Positions 18,336 through 28,222 of a stretch of DNA of 64,000 nt are shown piece by piece; positions within the stretch are counted from its first letter, which is position 1, and each line of letters begins with the position of its first letter. A model generated the notes under the pieces. That model worked only from the letters and a program-made list of their open reading frames with translations, did no database searches and was not told the origin of the DNA. This DNA comes from JACRLW01 sp050181465. Lineage in GTDB: Bacteria > Planctomycetota > UBA1135 > UBA2386. Where the stretch lies: NCBI GenBank assembly GCA_050181465.1, contig JBFXDD010000004.1:124001-188000 (forward strand). Direction: 5' to 3'. A program made the position numbers and the translations under genes.

Positions 18336-18374
18336 GGCGTGCGCGGGCCCGCCGTCCGTTCTCGGCCCGATTCC

Positions 18375-18665
18375 ATGTTCATCGGCGTGTTGCAGTTCAC
18401 GATGTCCATCCCATACGCGGAGTCCCTCAAGGACAAGCGTGCGGCGATTCGGGCACTCAAGGATCGTGTTCGCCGTGAGTTCAACGTGTCGATCGCGGAG
18501 ACCGACGACCTCGACGACTGCCAGACCGCCACGCTCGGCGCGGCGATGGTCAGCAACGAGGTCGGCTACCTGAACGGCGCCCTCGACAAGCTCGTCGATT
18601 GGCTCGAAGACTTCCGCGAAGCCCGCCTCGAAGACCACCTCATGGAGATCCTGCGACCGCGATGA
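18375..18665 (+). CDS. YlxP-like DUF503 protein
   Basis: 96 residues matching the DUF503/YlxP family (IPYAESLKDKRAAIRALKDR; FNVSIAETDD), a small ferredoxin-like fold protein almost always encoded between infB and rbfA. A role in ribosome maturation is suggested only by that position. Its stop overlaps the rbfA start (ATGA). Confidence 0.9.
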   Translation: MFIGVLQFTMSIPYAESLKDKRAAIRALKDRVRREFNVSIAETDDLDDCQTATLGAAMVSNEVGYLNGALDKLVDWLEDFREARLEDHLMEILRPR

Positions 18666-19096
18666 ACGAACGCCGCCAACGCCGGGTCGAGTCGCTGCTC
18701 AAGGAACGCATCGCGGAGATCGTCGACCAGGAACTGTCGGACCCGCGCCTCGGCCTGGTCACGATCACGCGCATCAAGGTCGATCGCGACCTTGCGGTCT
18801 GCAACGTGTTCTGGACCGTGCTCGGCGATGCAAACGCCCGCCAACAAACCGATGAAGTCCTCCGTCGCGCGGCCGGCTTCGTCCAACGCGAAGTCGCCCC
18901 GATCCTGCGAACGCGCTCCATGCCGCGCATCAAGTTTCTCTACGACAGCGACCTGGAGGAGGCGATGCGCGTCGAAAGTCTCATGGAGCAGATCCGTGCC
19001 GAGCGCTCGGTCACGCCGCCGACCGACGGGGATCCGAAGACCGACCGCGGTGAGGACGAGCCGAACGCCGGCGACGCACCGCGGGCGCGTGACTGA
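18662..19096 (+). CDS. rbfA: Ribosome-binding factor A
   Basis: 144 residues. RbfA has a KH-like fold and assists late 30S maturation near the 16S 5' helix. Seen are the N-terminal RRVESLLKERIAEIVDQEL, the LGLVTITRIKVDRDL strand, and MPRIKFLYDSDLEEAMRVES, all typical. A 25-residue acidic tail extends beyond the fold. Last gene of the operon; truB does not follow. Confidence 0.95.
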   Translation: MNERRQRRVESLLKERIAEIVDQELSDPRLGLVTITRIKVDRDLAVCNVFWTVLGDANARQQTDEVLRRAAGFVQREVAPILRTRSMPRIKFLYDSDLEEAMRVESLMEQIRAERSVTPPTDGDPKTDRGEDEPNAGDAPRARD

Positions 19097-19120
19097 ACCC
19101 TCGCCGACCCTGGCCCGGAC

Positions 19121-19146
19121 TAGCCCGGACTAGTCGTGAACGTCGC
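19121..19146 (+). repeat. Solo end of the 180-bp palindromic repeat
   Basis: TAGCCCGGACTAGTCGTGAA followed by CGTCGC matches the left end of the 180-bp unit, but the similarity stops there and no right end is found within the next 200 bases. It lies just after rbfA. Confidence 0.6.
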
Positions 19147-19289
19147 CGGGCCCGCCCTTTTCCGCAACCAGGAAGTTCCGGCGGCGATCTTCGTTGCCGC
19201 GCGGCCCGACATTCCAAGTCGGGACCGCCTGCCGTCCGGCCAGCACGAGCACCAGATCCATGACCTCGCACACATCGTCGCCCTTCCCG

Positions 19290-20225
19290 ATGCCATCCTT
19301 GCTGCTCTCCGTGCTGCTCGGAGTCGGCACTCTCAGCGCGCAGACCGCGGACCAGCCCGGCCAAGCCGCCACGTCCCTCGCCAAGACCTGCGCGCAGATG
19401 CAGGACCTGGTGAGCCTGAAGTTCGAGACGGTGGAGGATCAAGACGCCGCGATGATGCGGCGCTTCCGCCACATGATGCCCGACGCTGCGAAGGAAAAGG
19501 AACTGGCGGGCCGAGTGGTCGAGGGCTCGACCTGGCTCGACCTCAGCGACTCGGACCAGGAGGTCGTGGTTGCCCACGGCCGCGCGATCGCCCGCGAGAT
19601 CGGTGGTGCGTGGCGACCGCGGCGCGGGCTCGACGCCTTCGGCAAACCGCTCCCCTTCGTGTTCGACCCGCAGATGTTCTTCGAGCGCCTCCATGCGGCT
19701 TCGGCTGCCGGTAAGGACGTCCGCACGGAGAATGCCACCTGGCGCGGCGCGGAGTACACCGTGCACACGCTCACGCTCGACGAGGATGCCGCGCGCGACT
19801 TCGTCTTGGGCGGTGCCGTGCCCGCTCCGCAGAGCATGGGTGGGGCCATGATGATCGGCGGCAACGTCATGGGCGGCGGGGATCTGCCCGAACTGCTCGT
19901 GGACGTCGCAGTGTGGATCGACGCCAAGTCAGGGCTGTGCCACCGCGTGAAGGTGAACGTGCAACAGGACTCGAACCTGCCAGACAACGTGCGCTTCGAA
20001 TTCCAAGGTGCGGAAGGCCTCGACGACGCTCCGGAAGCGGAAGACGTCACCGAATTCGACGCCGACGGCAAGCGGATCTACCGGCACGGTCTGCCGGTGC
20101 GAAAGCTGGAAGAATCGGTCTCGGCGATGCGCTTCGAGGCACGCCTGAGCGAGCACGGCACCGCCGCCAAGCTGGACCTGGACGACGAGGCTCGCGCGCT
20201 GCTCGGCGTTGGACGCAAGCGCTGA
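19290..20225 (+). CDS. Secreted protein of unknown function
   Basis: 311 residues. The ATG at 19290 opens a signal peptide (LLLSVLLGVGTLSAQ); an ATG at 19260 is possible. The mature part is acidic and soluble-looking, with a Gly/Met-rich loop (SMGGAMMIGGNVMGGG) in the middle and no recognised domain. The phrase LVDVAVWIDAKSGLCHRVKV resembles lipoprotein-carrier or beta-sandwich proteins, but this is too weak to name. It converges on selD with 20 bases between stops. Confidence 0.7.
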   Translation: MPSLLLSVLLGVGTLSAQTADQPGQAATSLAKTCAQMQDLVSLKFETVEDQDAAMMRRFRHMMPDAAKEKELAGRVVEGSTWLDLSDSDQEVVVAHGRAIAREIGGAWRPRRGLDAFGKPLPFVFDPQMFFERLHAASAAGKDVRTENATWRGAEYTVHTLTLDEDAARDFVLGGAVPAPQSMGGAMMIGGNVMGGGDLPELLVDVAVWIDAKSGLCHRVKVNVQQDSNLPDNVRFEFQGAEGLDDAPEAEDVTEFDADGKRIYRHGLPVRKLEESVSAMRFEARLSEHGTAAKLDLDDEARALLGVGRKR

Positions 20226-20245
20226 TCGCTGCGCGGTGCGCGCCG

Positions 20246-21304
20246 TCAGTCGCGGAATCGAACCGAGCACTCCTCGCGCGCGACGAAGCGACCGATCACC
20301 GCTGCGACCGGCGTCGCCTCGCGAATCAACGCGGTGAGCGCCCTGTCGACCCACTCGGCCGGAACCGCGAGCAACAACCCGCCCGAGGTCTCGGCGTCGA
20401 AGAGCATGTCCACGATCGCAGAATCGATCGAGGTGCTCACGTCGACCTTGGCCATGAGGCTGGCGCGCGCGCGCTTGCCGCCACCACTCACCGCGCCGTT
20501 GCGAGCGAGATCGAGCGCTCCCGGAAACAGCGGCACTCCTGGCACGTCGATCTCGAGCGTGAGCCCCGCCGCGTCGGCCATCTCGCGACCATGCCCGGCG
20601 AGTCCGAAGCCGGTGACGTCGGTCGCAGCATGCACTTCGATGTCGCGCATGGCGCGCGCCGCGCCGCGATTCAACGTCGCCATCTGTTCCATCGCGGCCA
20701 GCACCAGCGGCGACTCTTCGGTGACGAGGGACTTCTTGATCGCCGTCGACACCGTGCCCATACCGAGCGGCTTGGTCAGGAGCAGCACATCCCCCTGCCG
20801 CGCGCCGCCGTTCCGCCAGAATCGATCCGGGTGCACGATCCCGGTGACGGCGAGACCGTACTTCACCTCGTTGTCCCGCACCGAGTGACCGCCGGCCAGC
20901 GCCCCGCCCGATTCGCGGATCTTCTCCAATCCTCCGGCAAGAACCTCCCCGAGCAGCGAGTACGGCAGCTCGGCGGGCCAACCGACGATGTTCAGAGCGG
21001 TCAACACCTCACCGCCCATCGCGTAGACGTCCGACAGCGCGTTCGCGGCGGCGATGCGACCGAACCAGCGGGCGTCGTCGACGATCGGCGGGAAGAAGTC
21101 GGTCGTCACGACCAGCGCGCGCTCGTCGTCGAGTCGATAGATACCCGCATCCTCGAAGCCGCCGGTGCCGGCGAGCAAACGCGGATGATCGAGTGGGCCG
21201 AGGGATGCGAGGACCTCACCGAGACCCTCTTGTGGGAGCTTTGCAGCTCAACCGGCGGCACACGACCAGCGGGTCAGCCGCTTGTCGACGGAAGGTTCGC
21301 TCAT
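20246..21304 (-). CDS. selD: Selenide, water dikinase SelD, itself a selenoprotein (in-frame UGA at codon 19)
   Basis: SelD makes selenophosphate from selenide and ATP for Sec-tRNA synthesis. Read from the ATG at 21304, the frame starts MSEPSVDKRLTRWSCAAG, then TGA (21250-21248), then AAKLPQEGLGEVL. The TGA falls exactly where SelD has its catalytic Cys or Sec (GC/UxxK, with the catalytic Lys three residues on). The rest is typical: TTDFFPPIVDD, ANALSDVYAMGG, GFGLAGHG, FDAETSGGLLL. The total is 352 residues, normal for the family. A conventional call would start after the UGA and lose the active site. The ATG overlaps the selA stop (ATGA), so selA-selD form an operon. Confidence 0.93.
21209..21229 (-). 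promoter_or_regulatory. SECIS-like hairpin in selD
   Basis: On the minus strand GAGGGTCTC pairs over its full length with GAGGTCCTC (two G-U pairs), closing a three-base loop GGT. The stem starts 18 bases and the loop 27 bases after the selD UGA, within the range used by SelB-dependent SECIS elements, and the loop begins with G. Confidence 0.7.
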
Positions 21305-22680
21305 CGGTGCAGGACGATCGGGGTAACGCCGAGTGCGCGACATGCCAACTCGACGAGTTCGCTGGGATCCTCGTCGAGCAGCGTGCGAAGATCCAGCCAG
21401 ACGAGATCATCGGCCACGCGTGCGAACACGGGGAGTGGCCGCAGGTGCCGCAACCGCGCCGCGAGTTCGGCGCCGCCCTCGAGCACGACCGCAGAGCTGG
21501 GCATCGGTCGCGCCGGGTTCGCACCGCTGCCGACGAAGGACTCGCTCGGTCGAACCCTGGCGCCGGGAATCCGCAGTGCGACTGCCTCGGCGCGCTCGCG
21601 CAACTGAGCCGGGCTCGCGGCGATCGCACGCAACGCAGGGACCTCGGCCAACGGATCACCGTCGCGGTAGATGCGCAGACAGGCTTCGAGCGCAGCCAGC
21701 GTGAGCTTGTCGCAACGAAAGGCGCGGTAGAGCGCGTGCGCACGGATCTTCTGGATGAGATCCGCGCGCCCGAGCAAGATGCCGCACTGCGGCCCGCCGA
21801 GCAGTTTGTCGCCGGAGAAGCAGACGACATCGACACCCGCGACGAGGCTGTCGCGCACGAGCGGTTCGGCGCTGAGCGCGTCGGGCACCTGCTCACGCGG
21901 CAACAAGAGTCCGGAGCCGAGATCATCGAAGACCAAGGCCCCCTTCTCGCGACCGAGCGCAACCAACTCCGCAACTCCAACCGAGCTGGTGAAGCCGACG
22001 ACGCGGAAGTTGCTGGTGTGCACTTTCAGCAGCATCGCGGTGTCCGGCCCCATCGCGCGTTCGTAGTCGCTCGGATGCGTGCGGTTGGTCGCACCGACCT
22101 CCACCATTCGGCAGCCGGCTTCGCGCATGACGTCCGGCATCCGAAACCCGCCGCCGATCTCGACCTGCTCCCCGCGCGACACGATCACTTCACGTCCGGC
22201 GGCGAGCGCGCGCAGCGTCAGGTTGACGGCAGCAGCATTGTTGTTGACCACGAGCGCCGACGCAGCGCCGGTCAGCTCCGTCAGCAGCGCGCGAACCGCG
22301 CTCTCGCGCTGATTGCGTTCGCCGCCGATCGGGTCGACTTCGACGATCGCCGACCCCGCAGCAGCGACGATCGCCTCGATCGCCGCCGTGGGCAGGACTG
22401 CGCGCCCGAGCCCGGTGTGGAGCACGATTCCGGTCGCATTGACGACTCGCCGATGGTGCATCGCGAGGTCGGTCTCGATGCGCGCACGCAGATCCGCGAG
22501 CAAGCCATGCCGCGTGCCCGGCGGGGTGGGTCCGAACTTCGCACGCAACGCTGCGAGATGCTCCCGCACGTTGCGGATGACCGCGCGGCTGGGCAGATCG
22601 GCGAGTTGGGGATCGCGTGCGAGCGAGTCCACCGATGGCCAGCGCGTCAGGTCGTTCGGTGATAAGTCCGTTCTGTCCAT
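21301..22680 (-). CDS. selA: L-seryl-tRNA(Sec) selenium transferase SelA
   Basis: 459 residues, full length. This PLP enzyme converts Ser-tRNA(Sec) to Sec-tRNA(Sec) using selenophosphate. The PLP lysine is in FSGDKLLGGPQ; the N-terminal NATGIVLHTGLGRAVL and SRGEQVEIGGGFR motifs are diagnostic. It is the first gene of the selA-selD pair and divergent from recJ, with 29 bases between start codons. SelB and tRNA(Sec) are not in the window. Confidence 0.96.
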   Translation of the reverse strand: MDRTDLSPNDLTRWPSVDSLARDPQLADLPSRAVIRNVREHLAALRAKFGPTPPGTRHGLLADLRARIETDLAMHHRRVVNATGIVLHTGLGRAVLPTAAIEAIVAAAGSAIVEVDPIGGERNQRESAVRALLTELTGAASALVVNNNAAAVNLTLRALAAGREVIVSRGEQVEIGGGFRMPDVMREAGCRMVEVGATNRTHPSDYERAMGPDTAMLLKVHTSNFRVVGFTSSVGVAELVALGREKGALVFDDLGSGLLLPREQVPDALSAEPLVRDSLVAGVDVVCFSGDKLLGGPQCGILLGRADLIQKIRAHALYRAFRCDKLTLAALEACLRIYRDGDPLAEVPALRAIAASPAQLRERAEAVALRIPGARVRPSESFVGSGANPARPMPSSAVVLEGGAELAARLRHLRPLPVFARVADDLVWLDLRTLLDEDPSELVELACRALGVTPIVLHR

Positions 22681-22709
22681 CGTGGAGTGGCGTTCCTACG
22701 ATAGCCCCG

Positions 22710-24440
22710 ATGAAGCCAGAGCGCCTGCCAGGACGAGTGCCCGATCCGGACCCTCGCGAGCGCGCGCTGGCACGGACGCTGGGCCAGCCCGATCTGCTGG
22801 CACGCGTTCTCCTCGCCCGGGGCCACGACGATCTCGAGCGCGCTCGCGCGGTGCTCCGCCCCGACCTCGGCACTCTGGCAGATCCCTACTCCTTCACGCA
22901 GATGGGGCGCGCGGTCGAGCGCGTGCGGACGGCGATCCAGCGCGGCGAGCGCATCCTGGTGCACGGCGACTACGACGTGGACGGGATCAGCGGCACCGTC
23001 CTGCTCACCGAGTTCCTGGCCCTGATGGAGGTCGACGCGCGCGCCTACATCCCCGATCGACGCGACGGCTACTCCTTCACCGAAGCTTCCCAGCGCGCGA
23101 TCGCCGAAGGCGGCTACACGCTGTGCATCTCGGTCGACAACGGCACCAACGCCGTCGATCGCATCGCGCGCATCCAGGCGGCGGGCTGCGACGTGATCGT
23201 CACCGATCATCACGGCACCTCGGAACACGTCGCGCAAGCCCATGCGGTGCTGAACCCGCGCCTGCCCGACGCCGGCTATCCCGATCGCGACCTCGCCGGC
23301 TGCGGCGTCGCGTTTCGCTTCGCAGCCGCCATCGCGCAGGCCTTCTCCACCGGACGACGGCCGACGGAGGAGTTCCAGCGCTTCCTCGTCGACGCGATGG
23401 CCTACGTCGCACTCGGCACGATCGCCGACGTCGCGCCGCTGCGCGGTGAGAATCGAGCGATGGTGTTTCACGGCCTGCGCGCGCTGGCGCAGAGCCGCAA
23501 CCCGGGGATCCGCGCGCTGCTCGACGTCGCCGGGTACTCGAATCGCGTCCCGGAAGCCGACGAAGTCGCCTTCCGCATCGCGCCGATGATCAACGCCGCG
23601 GGCCGCATGGGGACCGCACTCGACGCGGTGCAACTGCTGCGCGCGCGCGGCTACCAGGAAGCGCAGGAAGCGGCCAAGCGACTGGAGACCCACAACGAGC
23701 ATCGCCGGAAGGTCGAGCGCGAACTGGTCGAGCGAGTGATGGAGCAGGCCAGTCGGCACGACGAGAAGATCCTCGTGCTCGGCGGCGACGACTGGCACCC
23801 CGGCGTTCTCGGGATCGTCGCGGCACGACTCGCCGAGACCCGCGGTCGACCGGCGATCCTGATCTCCTTCGACGGCGACGTCGGCCGCGGTTCGGGCCGC
23901 TCACCCGGCGGCATCCACCTGCGGGAGGCGATGCGGGCGTGCGGCCACCTCTTGGTCAGCTACGGTGGTCACGCAGCCGCGGCGGGCCTCGAGATTCGTC
24001 GCGACCGCCTCGACGAATTCCGCGAGGCGATCAACGCCGTCGCCGACGACAAGCTCGAGCCGCCGCCGCGAATCGATGTGGACGGCCACGCGGACCTCAG
24101 TGAACTCGAGATCCGCGACGTGCGCGCGCTCGACCAACTCGGCCCCTTCGGTGTTGGCAACCCGCGACCGTCCTTCCTCACGCGCGGCGCCACCGTCGTC
24201 GGCACGCCGTGGGTCGATCCACGCGGCGGCGATCTCCGCTTCAAGGTCAGCCAGGGCGGAGTCGTGCGGCCGGCGCGCATGCGCTTCGGCAGTCGCATGC
24301 TCGATCCCTTGCTCGAGCGATCCGGCCCGATCGACCTCGTCTACTGCCCGAAGATCACGCTGCGGGCCGAAGACGGCGGCGTCGAGCTTGCCGTCATCCA
24401 CTTCGGCGATGCGGCGTCGCCTCCCCACCTCACCGCCTGA
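22710..24440 (+). CDS. recJ: Single-stranded-DNA-specific exonuclease RecJ
   Basis: 576 residues, normal length. RecJ degrades ssDNA 5' to 3' in recombination and mismatch repair. DHH-phosphoesterase motifs are present: VHGDYDVDGISG (motif I), SVDNGTNA, VTDHHGT (DHH), and the DHHA1 GSGRSPGGIHL and YGGHAAAAGLEI. An OB-like C-terminal domain follows (GPFGVGNPRP). The start at 22710 gives the expected N terminus. The DUF368 gene begins nine bases after the stop. Confidence 0.95.
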   Translation: MKPERLPGRVPDPDPRERALARTLGQPDLLARVLLARGHDDLERARAVLRPDLGTLADPYSFTQMGRAVERVRTAIQRGERILVHGDYDVDGISGTVLLTEFLALMEVDARAYIPDRRDGYSFTEASQRAIAEGGYTLCISVDNGTNAVDRIARIQAAGCDVIVTDHHGTSEHVAQAHAVLNPRLPDAGYPDRDLAGCGVAFRFAAAIAQAFSTGRRPTEEFQRFLVDAMAYVALGTIADVAPLRGENRAMVFHGLRALAQSRNPGIRALLDVAGYSNRVPEADEVAFRIAPMINAAGRMGTALDAVQLLRARGYQEAQEAAKRLETHNEHRRKVERELVERVMEQASRHDEKILVLGGDDWHPGVLGIVAARLAETRGRPAILISFDGDVGRGSGRSPGGIHLREAMRACGHLLVSYGGHAAAAGLEIRRDRLDEFREAINAVADDKLEPPPRIDVDGHADLSELEIRDVRALDQLGPFGVGNPRPSFLTRGATVVGTPWVDPRGGDLRFKVSQGGVVRPARMRFGSRMLDPLLERSGPIDLVYCPKITLRAEDGGVELAVIHFGDAASPPHLTA

Positions 24441-24449
24441 GTAACGCGC

Positions 24450-25388
24450 TTGATCGTTCGCGACGACCTGTTGAACTTCACCCGCGGCGGCCTGATGGGC
24501 TGCGCGGACATCGTGCCCGGAGTGTCCGGCGGCACGGTGGCTCTGATCCTCGGCATCTACGAGCGGCTGATCGGCGCGATCAGTCGAGTCGACACGATCG
24601 CGCTCGGTGCCCTTCGCCGCGGGGCTCTGCGCGAGTTCGCGCAGCGCATCGACCTGCGGTTCCTCGTCGGACTCGGCCTCGGCATCGCTGTCGCGCTGCT
24701 CGCGCTGGGCAGCACGATGCACTTCCTGCTCGAGCATCACCGCGAGCGGACCCTCGCCGCGTTCTTCGGCATGATCATCGCGTCGACGATCCTCGTTCTG
24801 CGCGAGATCGACGGGTGGAAGGCCGGCACGGCAGTCGCCTTCGTCGGCGGCGTCGGCTTCGCGTACTGGCTCGTGGGCTTGCCGGTCTTCGAAGATCCGC
24901 CGCGGGGCCTGCCGTGGATCTTCGTGTGCGGGATGGTCGCGATCTGCGCGATGATCCTGCCCGGAATCAGCGGCGCCTTCATCCTGCTGATCCTGGGCGA
25001 GTACTACGAAGTCACGGGAGTGCTGAAGGAGTTCGCGAGCGGTCGGTTCACCGGCGCGAACATCGCGCTGGTCGCAACCTTCGCTGTCGGTGCGCTCATC
25101 GGCCTATTGAGCTTCAGCCGAGTGCTTCGCTGGCTCTTGCGCGCCGCGAAGTCGGTGACGATGGCCGTGCTCGCGGGGTTCATGCTCGGCTCGCTGCGCA
25201 AGATCTGGCCCTTCCAGATCGACACCACTCCTGGTGAAGTCGACTTCAAGCACAAGATCTTCGACAACGTCACCCCCGACTGGTCCGCCGGATCCACGTG
25301 GATGACGGTCATGGTCGGCGTGGTCGCCGGCGTGTTCGTGTTGTTGCTCGAGCGCACCGCCGCTCGAACCAACGGTGCGAAGTCATGA
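24450..25388 (+). CDS. DUF368 (PopT-type) undecaprenyl-phosphate transporter
   Basis: 312 residues with eight or more membrane segments. The inverted-repeat signature of DUF368 appears twice: ADIVPGVSGGTVALILGIYE and MILPGISGAFILLILGEYYE. DUF368 (PopT) proteins have been shown in other bacteria to return undecaprenyl phosphate across the membrane for wall synthesis, which suits the peptidoglycan cluster in this genome. The start is a TTG at 24450; the stop overlaps the polA ATG. Confidence 0.88.
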   Translation: MIVRDDLLNFTRGGLMGCADIVPGVSGGTVALILGIYERLIGAISRVDTIALGALRRGALREFAQRIDLRFLVGLGLGIAVALLALGSTMHFLLEHHRERTLAAFFGMIIASTILVLREIDGWKAGTAVAFVGGVGFAYWLVGLPVFEDPPRGLPWIFVCGMVAICAMILPGISGAFILLILGEYYEVTGVLKEFASGRFTGANIALVATFAVGALIGLLSFSRVLRWLLRAAKSVTMAVLAGFMLGSLRKIWPFQIDTTPGEVDFKHKIFDNVTPDWSAGSTWMTVMVGVVAGVFVLLLERTAARTNGAKS

Positions 25389-28114
25389 GTTCGAAGCGGC
25401 CGCGCCTGTTTCTCATCGACGGCACGGCGCTGGCCTACCGCTCGTACTTCGCGTTCGCGTCGTCGTCGCGCGGCGGCCTGAGTCGTCGTGACGGTCATCC
25501 CACCGGTGCGACGTTCGGCTTCACGATCACGCTGCGATCGTTGCTCGAACGCGAGAAGCCCGACGCCATCGCCGTCGCCTTCGACGGCTCGCGTGAGGAT
25601 CTCGAGCGCACGAAGATCTACCCGGAGTACAAGTCCACGCGCGAGAAGGCGCCCGAGGACATGCTCGCACAGTTCGGCGACATCGAGCGCGTCGTCACAG
25701 CGCACGGGATCGCGACCGTCGACAGTCCCGGCCATGAAGCCGACGACGTGATCGGCACCCTCGCCGTGCAAGGTCGCGACCACGGCTACGAGGTGTTCAT
25801 CGTCACCGGCGACAAGGACTTCGCCCAGCTCGTCGATCCCCACATCCGTCTGTGGAACCTGCGCAGCAGCACCACCGCGCCCGAGATCATCGACGAGAAC
25901 GGCGTGCGCGAGAAGTTCGGCGTGGGCCCGAGCAGCATGATCGACCTGCTCGCGCTGATGGGCGACTCGTCGGACAACGTGCCGGGAGTTCCCAAGGTCG
26001 GCCCGAAGACGGCCAGCAAACTCCTCGCCGACTACGGCTCCCTCGAGGGGATCTACGAGCACATCGATGAGGTCAAGCCCCCGTCGATCCAAACCTCGTT
26101 GCGCGAGAACCGCGAACTCGCCGATCTGTCGCGGCACCTGGTCACGATCCGCACCGACGTGCCGCTCACCCGCGAACTCGAGTCGATCGGGCCGGCCGCG
26201 CCGGATGCCGCGAGCCTGCGCGCCTTGTTCACCGAGTTGGAGTTCGACACGCTCGCTCGCAGTGTGGAAGCTCCCAAGGCGGATGTCGGTCGTCAGGACT
26301 ACCACATCGTGCGCACCAAGAGGGAGCTGGAAGACCTGCTACGCACTCTGCGCGACGCCGGCACCTTCGCGGTCGACACCGAGACCACCAGCCTCGATCC
26401 GATGCGCGCCGAGGTCGTCGGGATGTCCTTCGCGTGCGAAGACGGCGTGGCGTGGTACGTCCCGCTCAACTTGGAACCGTCGATCCTCAGCGAAGGTGCC
26501 GACGCCGTGCTCGCCGCAGTCAGACCGTTGCTCGAGGACGCTGCGCTGCGGAAGGTCGGACAGAACGCGAAGTACGACATGCATGTGTTCGCGAATGCCG
26601 GCATCGCGATGCGCGGGCTGTGTTTCGACACGATGCTCGCGTCGTACCTGCTCTCACCGGGAATCGGGCAGCACAACCTCGACGCGCTCGCGCGCCGTTA
26701 CTTCGACTACGAGAAGATCCCTACCAAGCAGTTGCTCGGCACGGGCAAGTCGCAGATCACCTTCGACAAGGTCGAGATCGATCTCGCCGGTCGTTACGCC
26801 GCCGAGGACGCCGACTTCACATGGCGCCTGTTCGGTGTGCTGCAGAAGGGGCTGCGCGAGGCTTCGCTGGAAGGCATCTTGTCGGAGTTGGAGCTGCCGT
26901 TGGTCGAGGTGCTGCTCGCGATGGAGCGCGAGGGCATCGCGGTCGACCTCGCACATCTCGATCGACTCGGCCAACGCATGCGGGCGGAGACCGCGCGCCT
27001 CGAAGCGCGGATCCACGAGCGCGCGGGTGGTCCCTTCAATCTCAACTCGCCCGCGCAGATCGGCGAGGTGCTGTTCGATCGGCTGGCCGTCCACAAAGCT
27101 GCAGGGATTCGCCCGAAGAAGACCAAGACCGGGCAGTGGAAGACCGATGCGGAGATGCTGGAGCAACTCGCGCCGCATCATGAAGTGCCGCACCTGCTGA
27201 TGGAGTGGCGGCAGCTCAGCAAGTTGCTCGGCACCTGGGTCGAGCCCTTGCCGGAATCGGTCAATCCGCACACCGGTCGGATCCACACGTCCTTCCACCA
27301 GGCGGTCGCGGCGACTGGCCGATTGTCGTCGGACAATCCGAACCTCCAGAACATCCCCATCCGCACCGAATGGGGTCGCGAAGTGCGCCGCGCCTTCGTG
27401 GCCCGCGCGAAGGGTTGGAAGCTGCTCTCGGCCGACTACAGCCAGATCGAGCTGCGCATCCTCGCGCACGTCGCACAGGATCGCGCGTTGATCGATGCAT
27501 TCCAGAGCGGTGAGGACATCCACACGAAGACCGCGTCCCGCGTGCACGGGTTGTTGCCCGGAATGGTCACGCCCGAGCTGCGTGCGCAGGCGAAGGTCAT
27601 CAACTACGGCATCGTCTACGGGATGGGCGCGTCGCGGCTGGCGTCGGAGACCGGGATGACGGCGGTCGAAGCGCGCAAGTTCATCGATGCCTACTTCGCG
27701 GCGTTTCCGGGCGTGAAGTCCTGGCTCGACGGCACGTTGGCGAAGGCGCGCGAGACCCGCGAAGTCCACACGCTGTTCGGTCGCCGACGTCCGCTGCCCG
27801 ACATCGACGCCGACAGCGTGCCGCTGCGCGTGGCCGCCGAGAACATGGCGGTGAACACGCCGATCCAAGGCACGGCGGCGGACATCGTGAAGCGCGCGAT
27901 GCTGGCGGTGCACAGCGCACTGTGCGAGCGAGAGTTGCGCGCGCGGCTGCTGCTCTCGGTCCATGACGAGCTCGTCCTGGACGTCCCCGACGAAGAGATC
28001 CGCGAAGTCAGCGAGCTGGTGAACACCTGCATGGCCGGCGCCGCTGCGTTGAGCGTGCCGCTCGAGGTCAGCCTTGGGACTGGTGACGACTGGTTGTCGG
28101 CGCACGGCGGCTGA
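25385..28114 (+). CDS. polA: DNA polymerase I
   Basis: 909 residues with all three activities: 5' nuclease (about 5-290; GHEADDVIGTLA, VTGDKDFAQLVD), 3'-5' proofreading exonuclease (from about 310; VDTETTSLDPM retains both acidic residues), and the polymerase domain with motif A (SADYSQIELRILAH), motif B (AKVINYGIVYGMG) and motif C (SVHDELVLDVP). It fills gaps and removes RNA primers. The ATG overlaps the DUF368 stop by four bases. Confidence 0.98.
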   Translation: MSSKRPRLFLIDGTALAYRSYFAFASSSRGGLSRRDGHPTGATFGFTITLRSLLEREKPDAIAVAFDGSREDLERTKIYPEYKSTREKAPEDMLAQFGDIERVVTAHGIATVDSPGHEADDVIGTLAVQGRDHGYEVFIVTGDKDFAQLVDPHIRLWNLRSSTTAPEIIDENGVREKFGVGPSSMIDLLALMGDSSDNVPGVPKVGPKTASKLLADYGSLEGIYEHIDEVKPPSIQTSLRENRELADLSRHLVTIRTDVPLTRELESIGPAAPDAASLRALFTELEFDTLARSVEAPKADVGRQDYHIVRTKRELEDLLRTLRDAGTFAVDTETTSLDPMRAEVVGMSFACEDGVAWYVPLNLEPSILSEGADAVLAAVRPLLEDAALRKVGQNAKYDMHVFANAGIAMRGLCFDTMLASYLLSPGIGQHNLDALARRYFDYEKIPTKQLLGTGKSQITFDKVEIDLAGRYAAEDADFTWRLFGVLQKGLREASLEGILSELELPLVEVLLAMEREGIAVDLAHLDRLGQRMRAETARLEARIHERAGGPFNLNSPAQIGEVLFDRLAVHKAAGIRPKKTKTGQWKTDAEMLEQLAPHHEVPHLLMEWRQLSKLLGTWVEPLPESVNPHTGRIHTSFHQAVAATGRLSSDNPNLQNIPIRTEWGREVRRAFVARAKGWKLLSADYSQIELRILAHVAQDRALIDAFQSGEDIHTKTASRVHGLLPGMVTPELRAQAKVINYGIVYGMGASRLASETGMTAVEARKFIDAYFAAFPGVKSWLDGTLAKARETREVHTLFGRRRPLPDIDADSVPLRVAAENMAVNTPIQGTAADIVKRAMLAVHSALCERELRARLLLSVHDELVLDVPDEEIREVSELVNTCMAGAAALSVPLEVSLGTGDDWLSAHGG

Positions 28115-28222
28115 GCGCTCCGCCGTAATGCTGATGCGACCGCGCCTTGGCGGTCGGTCCGCCCGACCGCGCTCGCGATCGTGTCGTACACTCCTACGAC
28201 CCTTTTCCCAGGACCGACCCCA

